NCBI GenBank assembly: GCA_903890595.1
Contig: CAITBU010000199.1
Location: 1 to 5,022, forward strand
Reading direction: 5' to 3'
Length of the DNA: 5,022 nt
Origin: an uncultured Holophagaceae bacterium
GTDB taxonomy: Bacteria > Acidobacteriota > Holophagae > Holophagales > Holophagaceae
The notes under the pieces are model-generated. The model saw only the letters and a list, made by a program, of their open reading frames with translations, was not told the DNA's origin and did not search any database. Each line of letters begins with the position of its first letter. Position 1 is the stretch's first letter. Positions 1 to 5,022 of this stretch are shown here, in pieces. The translations under genes and the position numbers were made by a program.

Positions 1-866
1 GCCTTGTAGCCGAAGATCGTGCGCTTGGTGAAGGTGGGGATGATCTCAGAGATCACGCCCATGGCCGGCAGGATCATGATGTAGACCGCCGGGTGCGAGT
101 AGATCCAGAACAGGTGCTGGTAGAGCACGGGGTCGCCGCCCTTGGCGGGGTCGAAGATGCCGATGCCGAAGAACCGCTCCAGGATGACCAGGACCAGGGT
201 GATGGCCACGATGGGCGTCGCCAGGATCTGGATCCAGGAGGTGGAGTAGAGGGCCCAGCACATCAAGGGCATGCGGAACCACTTCATCCCAGGCGCCCGG
301 AGGCGGTGGATGGTGGTGATGAAGTTGATGCCCGTGAGCATGGACGAGAAGCCCAGCACGAAGGCAGCAAACACCGCCAGGCTCACGTTGGTGCCGGTGC
401 GGAGGCTGTAGGGCGCGTAGAAGGTCCAGCCCGTGTCCGGTGCACCGCCGCCCGTGAAGAGGGACAGCACGGCGAGGATGGCGCCCGCCATGAAGAAGTA
501 CCAGGAAGCCAGGTTCAGGCGGGGGAAGGAGACATCCTTGGCCCCAATCAGGATGGGCAGGAAGAAGTTGCCGAAGACCGCCGGCAGGCCCGGGATCACG
601 AAGAGGAAGATCATGATCACGCCGTGGAGCGTGAACATGGCGTTGTAGGTCTGGGCCGTGATCAGGTGCTGGAAGGTGGTCAGCTGCACCAAGCGCATGA
701 TCACGCCGATGGCGACCCCGACGAAGAAGAACACGACCATGGCATAGAGGTACATCAGCGCAATGCGCTTGTGGTCCGTGGTGGTCAGCCAGGCCATGAC
801 ACCCTTGCGCACCCCGGTGTCCACCAGGTAGCTGGGCTCTGCGGCGGTTGTGTGCGTGCTGCTCAT
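1..866 (-). CDS. coxA: Cytochrome c oxidase subunit I, A2-type heme-copper oxygen reductase (partial, N-terminal half)
   Basis: The 288 codons visible from the ATG at 866 run off the left edge; full-length relatives are about 530-600 residues. My translation shows subunit I hallmarks: WLTTTDHKRIALMYLY (26-41), the low-spin heme ligand His81 in MFTLHGVIM, and GNFFLP with IGAKDVSFPRLN (Asp111 and Asn118 match the D-channel entrance residues of proteobacterial oxidases). It also shows GWTFYAPYS (146-154) and WIYSHPAVYIMILP (254-267), with CuB ligand His258 and Tyr262 of the His-Tyr crosslink. In that motif the usual HPEV glutamate is Ala260, and Tyr256-Ser257 precede the His: this is the YS signature of A2-type enzymes such as the Rhodothermus caa3 oxidase. 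The protein reduces O2 to water and pumps protons in the inner membrane. The second pair of CuB histidines, the high-spin heme ligand and the K-channel lie outside the window. It overlaps sco by four bases and has a good ribosome site. CoxB does not precede it. Confidence 0.95.
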   Translation of the reverse strand, partial: MSSTHTTAAEPSYLVDTGVRKGVMAWLTTTDHKRIALMYLYAMVVFFFVGVAIGVIMRLVQLTTFQHLITAQTYNAMFTLHGVIMIFLFVIPGLPAVFGNFFLPILIGAKDVSFPRLNLASWYFFMAGAILAVLSLFTGGGAPDTGWTFYAPYSLRTGTNVSLAVFAAFVLGFSSMLTGINFITTIHRLRAPGMKWFRMPLMCWALYSTSWIQILATPIVAITLVLVILERFFGIGIFDPAKGGDPVLYQHLFWIYSHPAVYIMILPAMGVISEIIPTFTKRTIFGYK

Positions 867-1669
867 GCGCTCTCCTCGTCGTCCTTGGCCTTGCGTCCCT
901 TCACCAGCACCAGCAGGAAGATCGCAGCCATCAGGATGATCACGATGGCGCCGATGGCGGTGGTGTTGAGGACGTACCGGCGGCCAGCCGGGTCATAGCT
1001 GAAGCAGAACTTCAGGTACTTGTTGATGGTGGGCTGGGCATCGCCCCGGGCCGCTTCCTGGGCTGCCAGCTGCAGGTCGGCCGGCAGGTAGCTGGTGCCG
1101 TACATGTAGCGGGTGATCTTCCCCTGGGGGCTGACGAAGATGATGGCCGCCGCATGGATGAAGTCGTCGTTCTGCCGCTTGTAGTGAAAGCCCACGGCAT
1201 CCGCCAGGGCCTTGGAGGTGGGTGCCGGACCCGTGAGGAAGCGCCAGGCGGTGGGCGGGAAGGGACGGCTGATCTCGGCCAGGTAGTTGGTCCGCTTCTG
1301 GGTGGCCACATCGGGCAGGTCCCGCTCGTCGAAGCTGATGGTCAGCACCTGGAAGTCTTTGCCGGGCTCGGCCTTGGTGCGGTTCAGTACCTCGACCACG
1401 CCATTGAGCTGGGGCGTGCAGATGCCAGCGCAGCGGAAGTAGTTGAAGGTCAGGATGGTGGGCTTGTCGATGAGCTGTCGCAGGGTGACGGGCGATCCAT
1501 CCTCGGCCTTGAGAACCAGGTCCAGGGGCACGGTGGCGCCCAGGCGCTCCTCGATGCCCACTTCCTCGGGCCTTAAGTCCGGGGTGGGGCTGCCCTGGGC
1601 TCGGGCAGGCACCAAGGTCCCGGCAGCCAGGAGCAGGGCGAAGAGGAGGCGACGGAAGGAGGTGGGCAT
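863..1669 (-). CDS. sco: Sco/SenC-family copper chaperone with C-terminal membrane anchor
   Basis: This 268-residue protein of the thioredoxin-like Sco1/SenC family has the copper and redox residues in place: Cys80 and Cys84 in CAGIC (the CxxxC motif) and His172 in DDFIHAAAIIF. The N-terminus looks like a Sec signal peptide (RR at 6-7, hydrophobic 8-20, likely cleavage after ARA at 22-24), so the domain would lie in the periplasm. After the fold, residues 217-235 carry KYLKFCFSYDP with an extra Cys222, then a second hydrophobic helix (about 237-256) and a charged tail KGRKAKDDEES. Mature protein would thus be held by a C-terminal anchor rather than the N-terminal one of classical Sco1. Sco proteins help assemble the CuA centre of cytochrome oxidase subunit II, or keep its cysteines reduced; its position just before coxA fits that role. 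The stop overlaps the coxA start (ATGA). The ribosome site is weak (GGGAAG about ten bases upstream), and the four-base gap after the cytochrome gene suggests coupling. Confidence 0.93.
   Translation of the reverse strand: MPTSFRRLLFALLLAAGTLVPARAQGSPTPDLRPEEVGIEERLGATVPLDLVLKAEDGSPVTLRQLIDKPTILTFNYFRCAGICTPQLNGVVEVLNRTKAEPGKDFQVLTISFDERDLPDVATQKRTNYLAEISRPFPPTAWRFLTGPAPTSKALADAVGFHYKRQNDDFIHAAAIIFVSPQGKITRYMYGTSYLPADLQLAAQEAARGDAQPTINKYLKFCFSYDPAGRRYVLNTTAIGAIVIILMAAIFLLVLVKGRKAKDDEESA
872..877 (-). promoter_or_regulatory. Ribosome binding site for coxA inside the end of sco
   Basis: The minus strand reads GAGGAG five bases before the coxA ATG at 866, within the codons for the acidic tail of Sco. 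It supports this ATG over later Met codons, and with the ATGA overlap it suggests efficient initiation of coxA. Confidence 0.6.
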
Positions 1670-1673
1670 GGGG

Positions 1674-2366
1674 TCAGGGCTTCCCGGCGGGGGTGGCCTG
1701 GGTGTTGGCGTATTCCCGGGTGAGGACCTTCACGGCGTGGGCAACGGGGACCCGGTTGGGGATCACCTCGCCGGCGCTGGCGAAGAGCTTCTCGAGGGCG
1801 GCCAGGGCCTTGGGGTCGCTGGCGCCGTGGTCGAAGGAGCCCAGGGACTGGACCACGTGCGACAGGGCCATGCGGTCCTTCTTGGAGAGGTGGCTGTAGG
1901 ACACCATGGAGCTGCCCTTCACGCCTTCCTGCAGGGTACGGTAGACGTCCTCGAGGCGGGTACCGTTCTTCCAGGCACCGCCGGCGGTGAAGTCCCGGGG
2001 CTTGGGATTCAGGCCGTTGGCACTAGGGCCATCCCCCTTGCCATCGGCGCCGTGGCAGGTGGCGCAGTTTTGGGCGTAGAGGGCCTTCCCGCGAGCCATC
2101 AGGGCAGGATTGGGGGTCATCACCGTGGCGGGATCGATGGGCGGGATGACCTCCCGGGCCATGGCCGGGTAGTCCGTGGGATCCAGCCAACCAGACTCAC
2201 CCTGGACAGCCTGGACCGGCGCATCGGGCAGGGTGTGGGCCTGGTAGCGCAGGCCCGGCACCACAGTGAAGCCGAAGAAGGCCGCAATGCAGATGAAGCC
2301 AATGACCAACATCAGAGCCGACAGGAGGCGCTTGAGCTCGCCGGGGGAGAGGTATTTGTCGATCAT
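1674..2366 (-). CDS. Membrane-anchored monoheme cytochrome c, ACIII/oxidase-associated
   Basis: This 230-residue protein is additional to the ActE domain encoded upstream. A short N-terminus with Lys12/Arg13 is followed by one hydrophobic helix (about 14-36), with no clear cleavage site, so it is likely an uncleaved membrane anchor. A Pro-rich linker (about 43-87) contains WLDPTDYPAMAREVIPPIDP. The class I cytochrome c domain has the heme site CATCH (101-105) in the typical NCATCHGADGKGDGPSA setting, and Met154 in GSSMVSYSHLS is the likely sixth ligand. A helical C-terminal tail (about 185-220) is not part of the minimal fold. It probably shuttles electrons on the periplasmic face between the ActDE heme and the oxidase, acting as a tethered carrier; this role is inferred from gene position. 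It overlaps actF by ATGA and ends four bases before sco. It does not carry the PVxGTVARG motif of ActE. It could alternatively be an accessory subunit of either complex. Confidence 0.88.
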   Translation of the reverse strand: MIDKYLSPGELKRLLSALMLVIGFICIAAFFGFTVVPGLRYQAHTLPDAPVQAVQGESGWLDPTDYPAMAREVIPPIDPATVMTPNPALMARGKALYAQNCATCHGADGKGDGPSANGLNPKPRDFTAGGAWKNGTRLEDVYRTLQEGVKGSSMVSYSHLSKKDRMALSHVVQSLGSFDHGASDPKALAALEKLFASAGEVIPNRVPVAHAVKVLTREYANTQATPAGKP

Positions 2367-3508
2367 AGGCGGAACTCCAGGCCTTCCCGGAGGAAGGGAT
2401 CCCCCACCGGCATGTCCTCACCCTTCTCCATGGCGGCGCGCAGCCAGAGCAGGATGCCCCCGACGAAGAAGAGGGCGAAGCTCAGCTCAGGCCAGCCCAG
2501 CAGCGGCTTGCCGCCCAGGATGGGGAAGATCAGCCAGTAGATGTCCAGCACATGGGCGGCCAGCATGAGGAAGGCTACCCGGCGGAGGCGCCGGGGGTCC
2601 TGCTTGGCATCCCGGGTGACCAGCACGAAGAACGGCAGGATGAAGTGCATGGACCCCAGGGCGATGGTGATGTAGCGCCACATTCCGGCCAGGCGGACCT
2701 TGTAGTAGATGACCTCGTCAGGCATGTTGGCGTACCACATCAGCATGTACTGGGCGAAGCCGATGTAGGACCAGAACACGGTGAAGGCAAAGAGGAACCC
2801 ACCCAGGTTGTAGAGGTGGTCGCCGCGCACACCGCTGAGGCGGTCCTGGCCCTGGAGGTAGAGGACCGAGAGGGCCGTGGCGGCCAGGCCGCTGAGGAAG
2901 GCCCCGGCGAAGATGTAGACGCCGAAGATGTCGCTGTACCACTCGGGCGTCAGGCCCGAGACCCAGTCGAAGGCCACCACCGTGATGACCAGGGCGAAGA
3001 TGGCCATGAAGCCCGGGGCGAACTTCCGGGCCCGGATGTTGAAGGCGGGGTCCCGGGTGGTGTCTTGCTTCAGAGACCCGCCCACGAGCACCGTCAGGCC
3101 AACCAGCACGAGGGCGAAGGCGATGAGGGTGCGCACGGAGAAGAAGGGAATGCTCAGCCAGAAGGCTTTGCCCGCCAGGATGGGGTGGTGGGCCGCTTCC
3201 GGTCGCGTGCCCGGGTAGAGCACGGGGAGCGCGCCCAGGGCGATGAGGCCGATGGGGATGGCCGGCAGCAGCAGGGTGGCGATGCGCTCGGGGATGCGGC
3301 GGATGGGCACGCTCCACTTGGCGTTCACCAGGTGCTCGAGGGCCGCAATGAAGAGGGCGCCCAGTCCCATGGTGAAGACCAGGACGAACCACATGACCCA
3401 GTTGGCCCAGAAGCGCTGGGGTCCGGCGGCGAGGTAGGTGGCGATGACGCCCACAGCGCCCAGGGCCACGGCGCCGTAGATCAGGGGGGAGGCTTTGGGC
3501 TGGCTCAT
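2363..3508 (-). CDS. actF: ActF, second NrfD-like quinone-binding membrane subunit of alternative complex III
   Basis: This 381-residue integral membrane protein has about ten hydrophobic helices (roughly 10-28, 36-58, 77-98, 117-143, 165-185, 193-217, 234-258, 275-297, 308-330, 339-357), the number reported for ActF. Recognisable family motifs are WANWVMWFVLVFTMGLGALF (34-53), the EHL after helix 2 (58-60), FDWVSGLTPEWYSDIFG (180-196), NLGGFLFAFTVFWSYIGFAQ (234-253) and MWYANMPDE (257-265). ActF is the paralogue of ActC in the complex; acidic and polar residues such as Asp181, Glu189 and Tyr191 lie in the region proposed for proton or quinone handling, although I infer this from the family. 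The start ATG overlaps the actDE stop as ATGA, and the stop overlaps the next gene the same way, so synthesis is probably coupled. The only upstream ribosome-site candidate is a weak GGTGG, which fits coupling. It is slightly short compared with some ActF proteins but appears intact. Confidence 0.92.
   Translation of the reverse strand: MSQPKASPLIYGAVALGAVGVIATYLAAGPQRFWANWVMWFVLVFTMGLGALFIAALEHLVNAKWSVPIRRIPERIATLLLPAIPIGLIALGALPVLYPGTRPEAAHHPILAGKAFWLSIPFFSVRTLIAFALVLVGLTVLVGGSLKQDTTRDPAFNIRARKFAPGFMAIFALVITVVAFDWVSGLTPEWYSDIFGVYIFAGAFLSGLAATALSVLYLQGQDRLSGVRGDHLYNLGGFLFAFTVFWSYIGFAQYMLMWYANMPDEVIYYKVRLAGMWRYITIALGSMHFILPFFVLVTRDAKQDPRRLRRVAFLMLAAHVLDIYWLIFPILGGKPLLGWPELSFALFFVGGILLWLRAAMEKGEDMPVGDPFLREGLEFRL
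2375..2378 (-). promoter_or_regulatory. Ribosome binding site for the 230-residue cytochrome c gene
   Basis: The minus strand carries GGAG eight bases before the ATG at 2366, inside the end of actF. It supports this ATG as the start together with the ATGA overlap. Confidence 0.5.
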
Positions 3509-4650
3509 GGGGCGACCACCTTCAGGTCTTCATCCTTGGCGTTCTGGGCGCGCTGCAGGGCGCGCACGTAGTGGATCACCGCCCAGCGCTGGGACTCCGT
3601 GAGGTCCGCGGCATGGGAGGGCATGGCGTTCTTGCCGTTCACGATGGCCCAGTACATCTTGCCGTCCGGGTAGTCCAGGAACTGCTGGGACTGGAGGTTC
3701 GCGGGCTTGGCACCATAGGCCGAGGTCAGGCTGCCGACCCCGTTGCCCACGGCCCCGTGGCAGACCTCGCAGCGGTTGAGGTAGGCCTTCCGGCCCACCG
3801 CAAAGACTTCCTTGGTGCGGGGCAGGGGATTGACCAGCGTGGCGGAGGCGTCCTGGGTGCCGGTGGCGGTGGGCAGGTAGCCCCGGGCCACGGTGCCCTT
3901 GACGGGCGCCTGCATGCCCCGGCCGTCCTTGAAGAAGGTGGAGGCCTTCTGGGCGTTGAGGCGGGGCTGATCCTGCATATTGACCATGGGGCGGAGGACG
4001 GGGAACCACTTGGTGAGGGTGTAGATGCCGAACCCGGCCACGGCGCAGGCCACGAAGATCCCGCCCAGGGTGCGTAGGATGTAGGTGCTGGTGAGGAAGG
4101 GGCTGCGGTCGGGGGCGGGCAGAACCTCAACTTCGACGGCACCGGCATCCTGGAGGATCCGGGCTGCGGCCGCGGCATCGAAGCTCTCGTCTTCAGCTTC
4201 AATGGCCAGGGCAAAGCGGTCCCGGGTGATGCCCTTGATGGACTTGGAGGACAGCACCGGGTGCCCAAAGAAGGGCAGGCGGTTCAGCAGGAGCAGCATG
4301 CCCAGACCCGCGGTGAAGGTAGCAAACAGCACCGTCACTTCGAACATGATGGGGATGAAGGCTTCCCAAGATGAAGGGGACTTGCCGCCGGTGATGATGG
4401 GGTAGTCGATGGCGCTGATCCAGTACTCGAAGCCGAAGGCCGTGAGTGCGCCGAGGACACCCATGACCAGCACCATGCCACCCAGAGGCGAGCGGCGCAG
4501 GCCCAAGGCGTCATCGATGCCGTGGATCGGGTAGGGCGTGTAGGCTTCCACGGTGCCAGCCTTGGCGGCACGCACCTTGGGGATGGCCTGCATCAGTGCG
4601 TCGGGAGTATCGAACAGCCCCAGGACGGAGTAGGCCTTTTCAGCAGACAT
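3505..4650 (-). CDS. actDE: ActD-ActE fusion: DUF3341 membrane subunit joined to a monoheme cytochrome c, alternative complex III
   Basis: This 381-residue protein joins two ACIII subunits that are separate in the well-studied complexes. Residues 1 to about 180 are an ActD (DUF3341) domain: a YSVLGLFDTPDAL start, the YTPYPIHGIDDALG motif (37-50), membrane helices at about 57-77 and 99-122, and a cytoplasmic alpha/beta segment (about 137-176). A third helix (about 191-214) then crosses to the periplasm. Residues from about 222 are ActE-like, with APVKGTVARGYLP (248-260), heme-binding CEVCH (294-298) and Met343 in NAMPSHA as the probable distal ligand. The odd number of helices puts the heme domain on the periplasmic side, as its function requires. 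ActD holds the membrane part together; ActE takes electrons from the multiheme/iron-sulfur part and passes them to the oxidase or a carrier. The ATG is preceded by a strong Shine-Dalgarno sequence. The stop overlaps the actF start (ATGA). The frame is continuous across the fusion, with no sign of a sequencing frameshift. Confidence 0.92.
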   Translation of the reverse strand: MSAEKAYSVLGLFDTPDALMQAIPKVRAAKAGTVEAYTPYPIHGIDDALGLRRSPLGGMVLVMGVLGALTAFGFEYWISAIDYPIITGGKSPSSWEAFIPIMFEVTVLFATFTAGLGMLLLLNRLPFFGHPVLSSKSIKGITRDRFALAIEAEDESFDAAAAARILQDAGAVEVEVLPAPDRSPFLTSTYILRTLGGIFVACAVAGFGIYTLTKWFPVLRPMVNMQDQPRLNAQKASTFFKDGRGMQAPVKGTVARGYLPTATGTQDASATLVNPLPRTKEVFAVGRKAYLNRCEVCHGAVGNGVGSLTSAYGAKPANLQSQQFLDYPDGKMYWAIVNGKNAMPSHAADLTESQRWAVIHYVRALQRAQNAKDEDLKVVAP

Positions 4651-4656
4651 GGCTGG

Positions 4657-4662
4657 CCTCCC
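4657..4662 (-). promoter_or_regulatory. Strong ribosome binding site for actDE
   Basis: The minus strand reads GGGAGG followed by six bases and the ATG at 4650. This near-consensus Shine-Dalgarno sequence fixes the start. It also fits a gene that must initiate independently, since the upstream actC stop is about 143 bp away and translational coupling is not possible here as it is at the later junctions. Confidence 0.75.
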
Positions 4663-4675
4663 GGGACAGGGAAAA

Positions 4676-4773
4676 CGCTCGCTGAGGGACGCAGAGGGAA
4701 CGGAGAAAAGGGGAGGACAACGCTAGAAACGCATTTCTCTGCGCCCCTCTGCTGTCTCCGCGATCTCTGCGAG
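4676..4773. repeat. Imperfect inverted repeat of CGCAGAG/CTCTGCG words in the actC-actDE gap
   Basis: The 143-bp gap (4651-4793) has no credible gene. It contains two arms that pair imperfectly in three collinear blocks: CTCGCTGAG (4678-4686) with CTCTGCGAG (4765-4773); GCAGAGGG (4691-4698) with CCCTCTGC (4745-4752); and GGAGAAA (4702-4708) with TTTCTCT (4734-4740). About 25 bases of loop lie between. Purine-rich words of the CGCAGAG kind recur within the arms. The transcript of the act genes could fold into a long, bulged hairpin here. On the minus strand the hairpin is followed by only four T (4672-4675), so it is a poor intrinsic terminator. It could be a REP- or MITE-like dispersed element, or an mRNA processing or stability element. 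Which of these is not decidable from one copy. Confidence 0.5.
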
Positions 4774-4793
4774 AGTGGTTTCCTTTCAACTTT

Positions 4794-5022
4794 TTACTCA
4801 TGGCTGTCCCCATGGCTCGGCTGCGCGTCGGGGAGGATGGCCTTGACCTCGGTGGTGGCGATGACCGGTAGCACCCGGGCAAAGATCAGCACCAGGGTGA
4901 AGAACAGGCCGAAGGTGCCGAGCAGGATGCCGAAGTCGGTCATGGTGGGCCTGTAGATGCGCCAGGCCGAGGGCAGGTAGTCCTGGTGCAGCGAGATCAC
5001 GATGATCACGAAGCGCTCGAAC
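4794..5022 (-). CDS. actC: ActC, NrfD-like quinol-oxidoreductase membrane subunit of alternative complex III (partial, C-terminal end only)
   Basis: Only the last 75 codons and a TAA stop lie in the window; the gene continues past the right edge. The visible part opens with FERFVIIVISLHQDYLPSAW, the end of a membrane helix followed by the HxDYLPS-type loop that I recognise from ActC proteins. A last membrane helix follows at about visible residues 29-54 (rich in G, F, L, I, V), then a short cytoplasmic tail with EVKAILPDAQ and a His-containing end (SHGDSHE). ActC is one of two NrfD/PsrC-like subunits of ACIII and is thought to sit next to the iron-sulfur subunit ActB and take part in quinol oxidation. 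The next gene downstream on the same strand is the actD-actE fusion, as expected for the act order C-D-E-F, but 143 bp separate them. The GTG at 5009 is an internal Val codon, not a start. Family assignment is firm from motif and context, although most of the protein is not visible. Confidence 0.88.
   Translation of the reverse strand, partial: FERFVIIVISLHQDYLPSAWRIYRPTMTDFGILLGTFGLFFTLVLIFARVLPVIATTEVKAILPDAQPSHGDSHE

Noticed and set aside
93..998. Long plus-strand open frame of 301 codons opposite coxA and sco
   Set aside because: Its product is a low-complexity mix of H, G, E, D, R and Q, as expected from the complement of GC-rich membrane-protein codons. It lies opposite genes with clear family motifs and shows no domain.
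1443..2540. Plus-strand open frame of 365 codons opposite sco, the cytochrome c gene and actF
   Set aside because: It crosses three real gene boundaries on the other strand and has no recognisable motif. High GC depletes stop codons in this antisense frame.
2552..3571. Plus-strand open frame of 339 codons opposite actF
   Set aside because: It is rich in G, E, H, D and Q from reversed hydrophobic codons, with no domain; actF is strongly supported on the opposite strand.
3530..4268. Alternative-frame minus-strand open frames inside actDE
   Set aside because: The translations are Pro/Arg/Ser/Ala-rich with no motifs, while the actDE frame shows clear DUF3341 and heme c signatures along its length.
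4672..4773. Intrinsic terminator between actC and actDE
   Set aside because: The stem is long, bulged and imperfect, and only four T follow it on the transcribed strand, so termination is not well supported. Attenuation or processing remains possible.
4755..4793. Promoter for actDE with a TTGAAA -35-like box on the minus strand near 4784-4789
   Set aside because: No convincing -10 box lies at the right distance, and one hexamer match is expected by chance.
4522..4956. Plus-strand frame of 144 codons and a minus-strand frame of 80 codons spanning the gap near 4651-4793
   Set aside because: Both run through the inverted repeat and into neighbouring real genes, have no credible ribosome site, and give low-complexity products. 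I see no gene in the gap.

Overview
The window is a GC-rich segment of a bacterial respiratory gene cluster. Every supported gene lies on the minus strand, so transcription runs from high to low coordinates. It encodes the distal part of an alternative complex III (ACIII, a quinol:electron-acceptor oxidoreductase that replaces cytochrome bc1), a further monoheme cytochrome c, a Sco-type copper chaperone, and the first half of subunit I of an A2-type heme-copper oxygen reductase. The two outer genes are cut by the window edges.

Layout in transcription order: the C-terminal 75 residues of ActC (5022-4794); a 143-bp non-coding gap with an imperfect inverted repeat built on CGCAGAG/CTCTGCG words; an actD-actE gene fusion (4650-3505); actF (3508-2363); a membrane-anchored monoheme cytochrome c (2366-1674); a Sco/SenC protein with a C-terminal membrane anchor (1669-863); and coxA (866-1, 288 codons visible). 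Three junctions are ATGA stop/start overlaps and one is a 4-nt gap, so the five genes from actDE to coxA look like one translationally coupled unit. Apart from the 143-bp gap, essentially the whole window is coding.

Working model: ACIII oxidises membrane quinol in its NrfD-like subunits (ActC, ActF). Electrons pass through iron-sulfur and heme subunits encoded outside the window to the heme domain of the ActD-ActE fusion, possibly then to the separate 230-residue cytochrome c, and on to the oxidase that reduces O2. Sco would deliver or reduce copper for the oxidase. Known ACIII clusters in other bacteria are often followed by caa3-type oxidase genes and can form supercomplexes, so co-transcription here fits a dedicated ACIII-oxidase chain.

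The organism is a Gram-negative-type, aerobically respiring bacterium with high GC. The gene order and the actDE fusion make me think of Acidobacteriota (Holophaga/Geothrix-like), but this is recollection, not something the window proves. The most distinctive points are the actD-actE fusion, the extra cytochrome c, sco placed directly before coxA with no coxB between them, and the repeat-bearing gap that splits the act genes. No wholly new system is evident: this is a variant of a known respiratory module.
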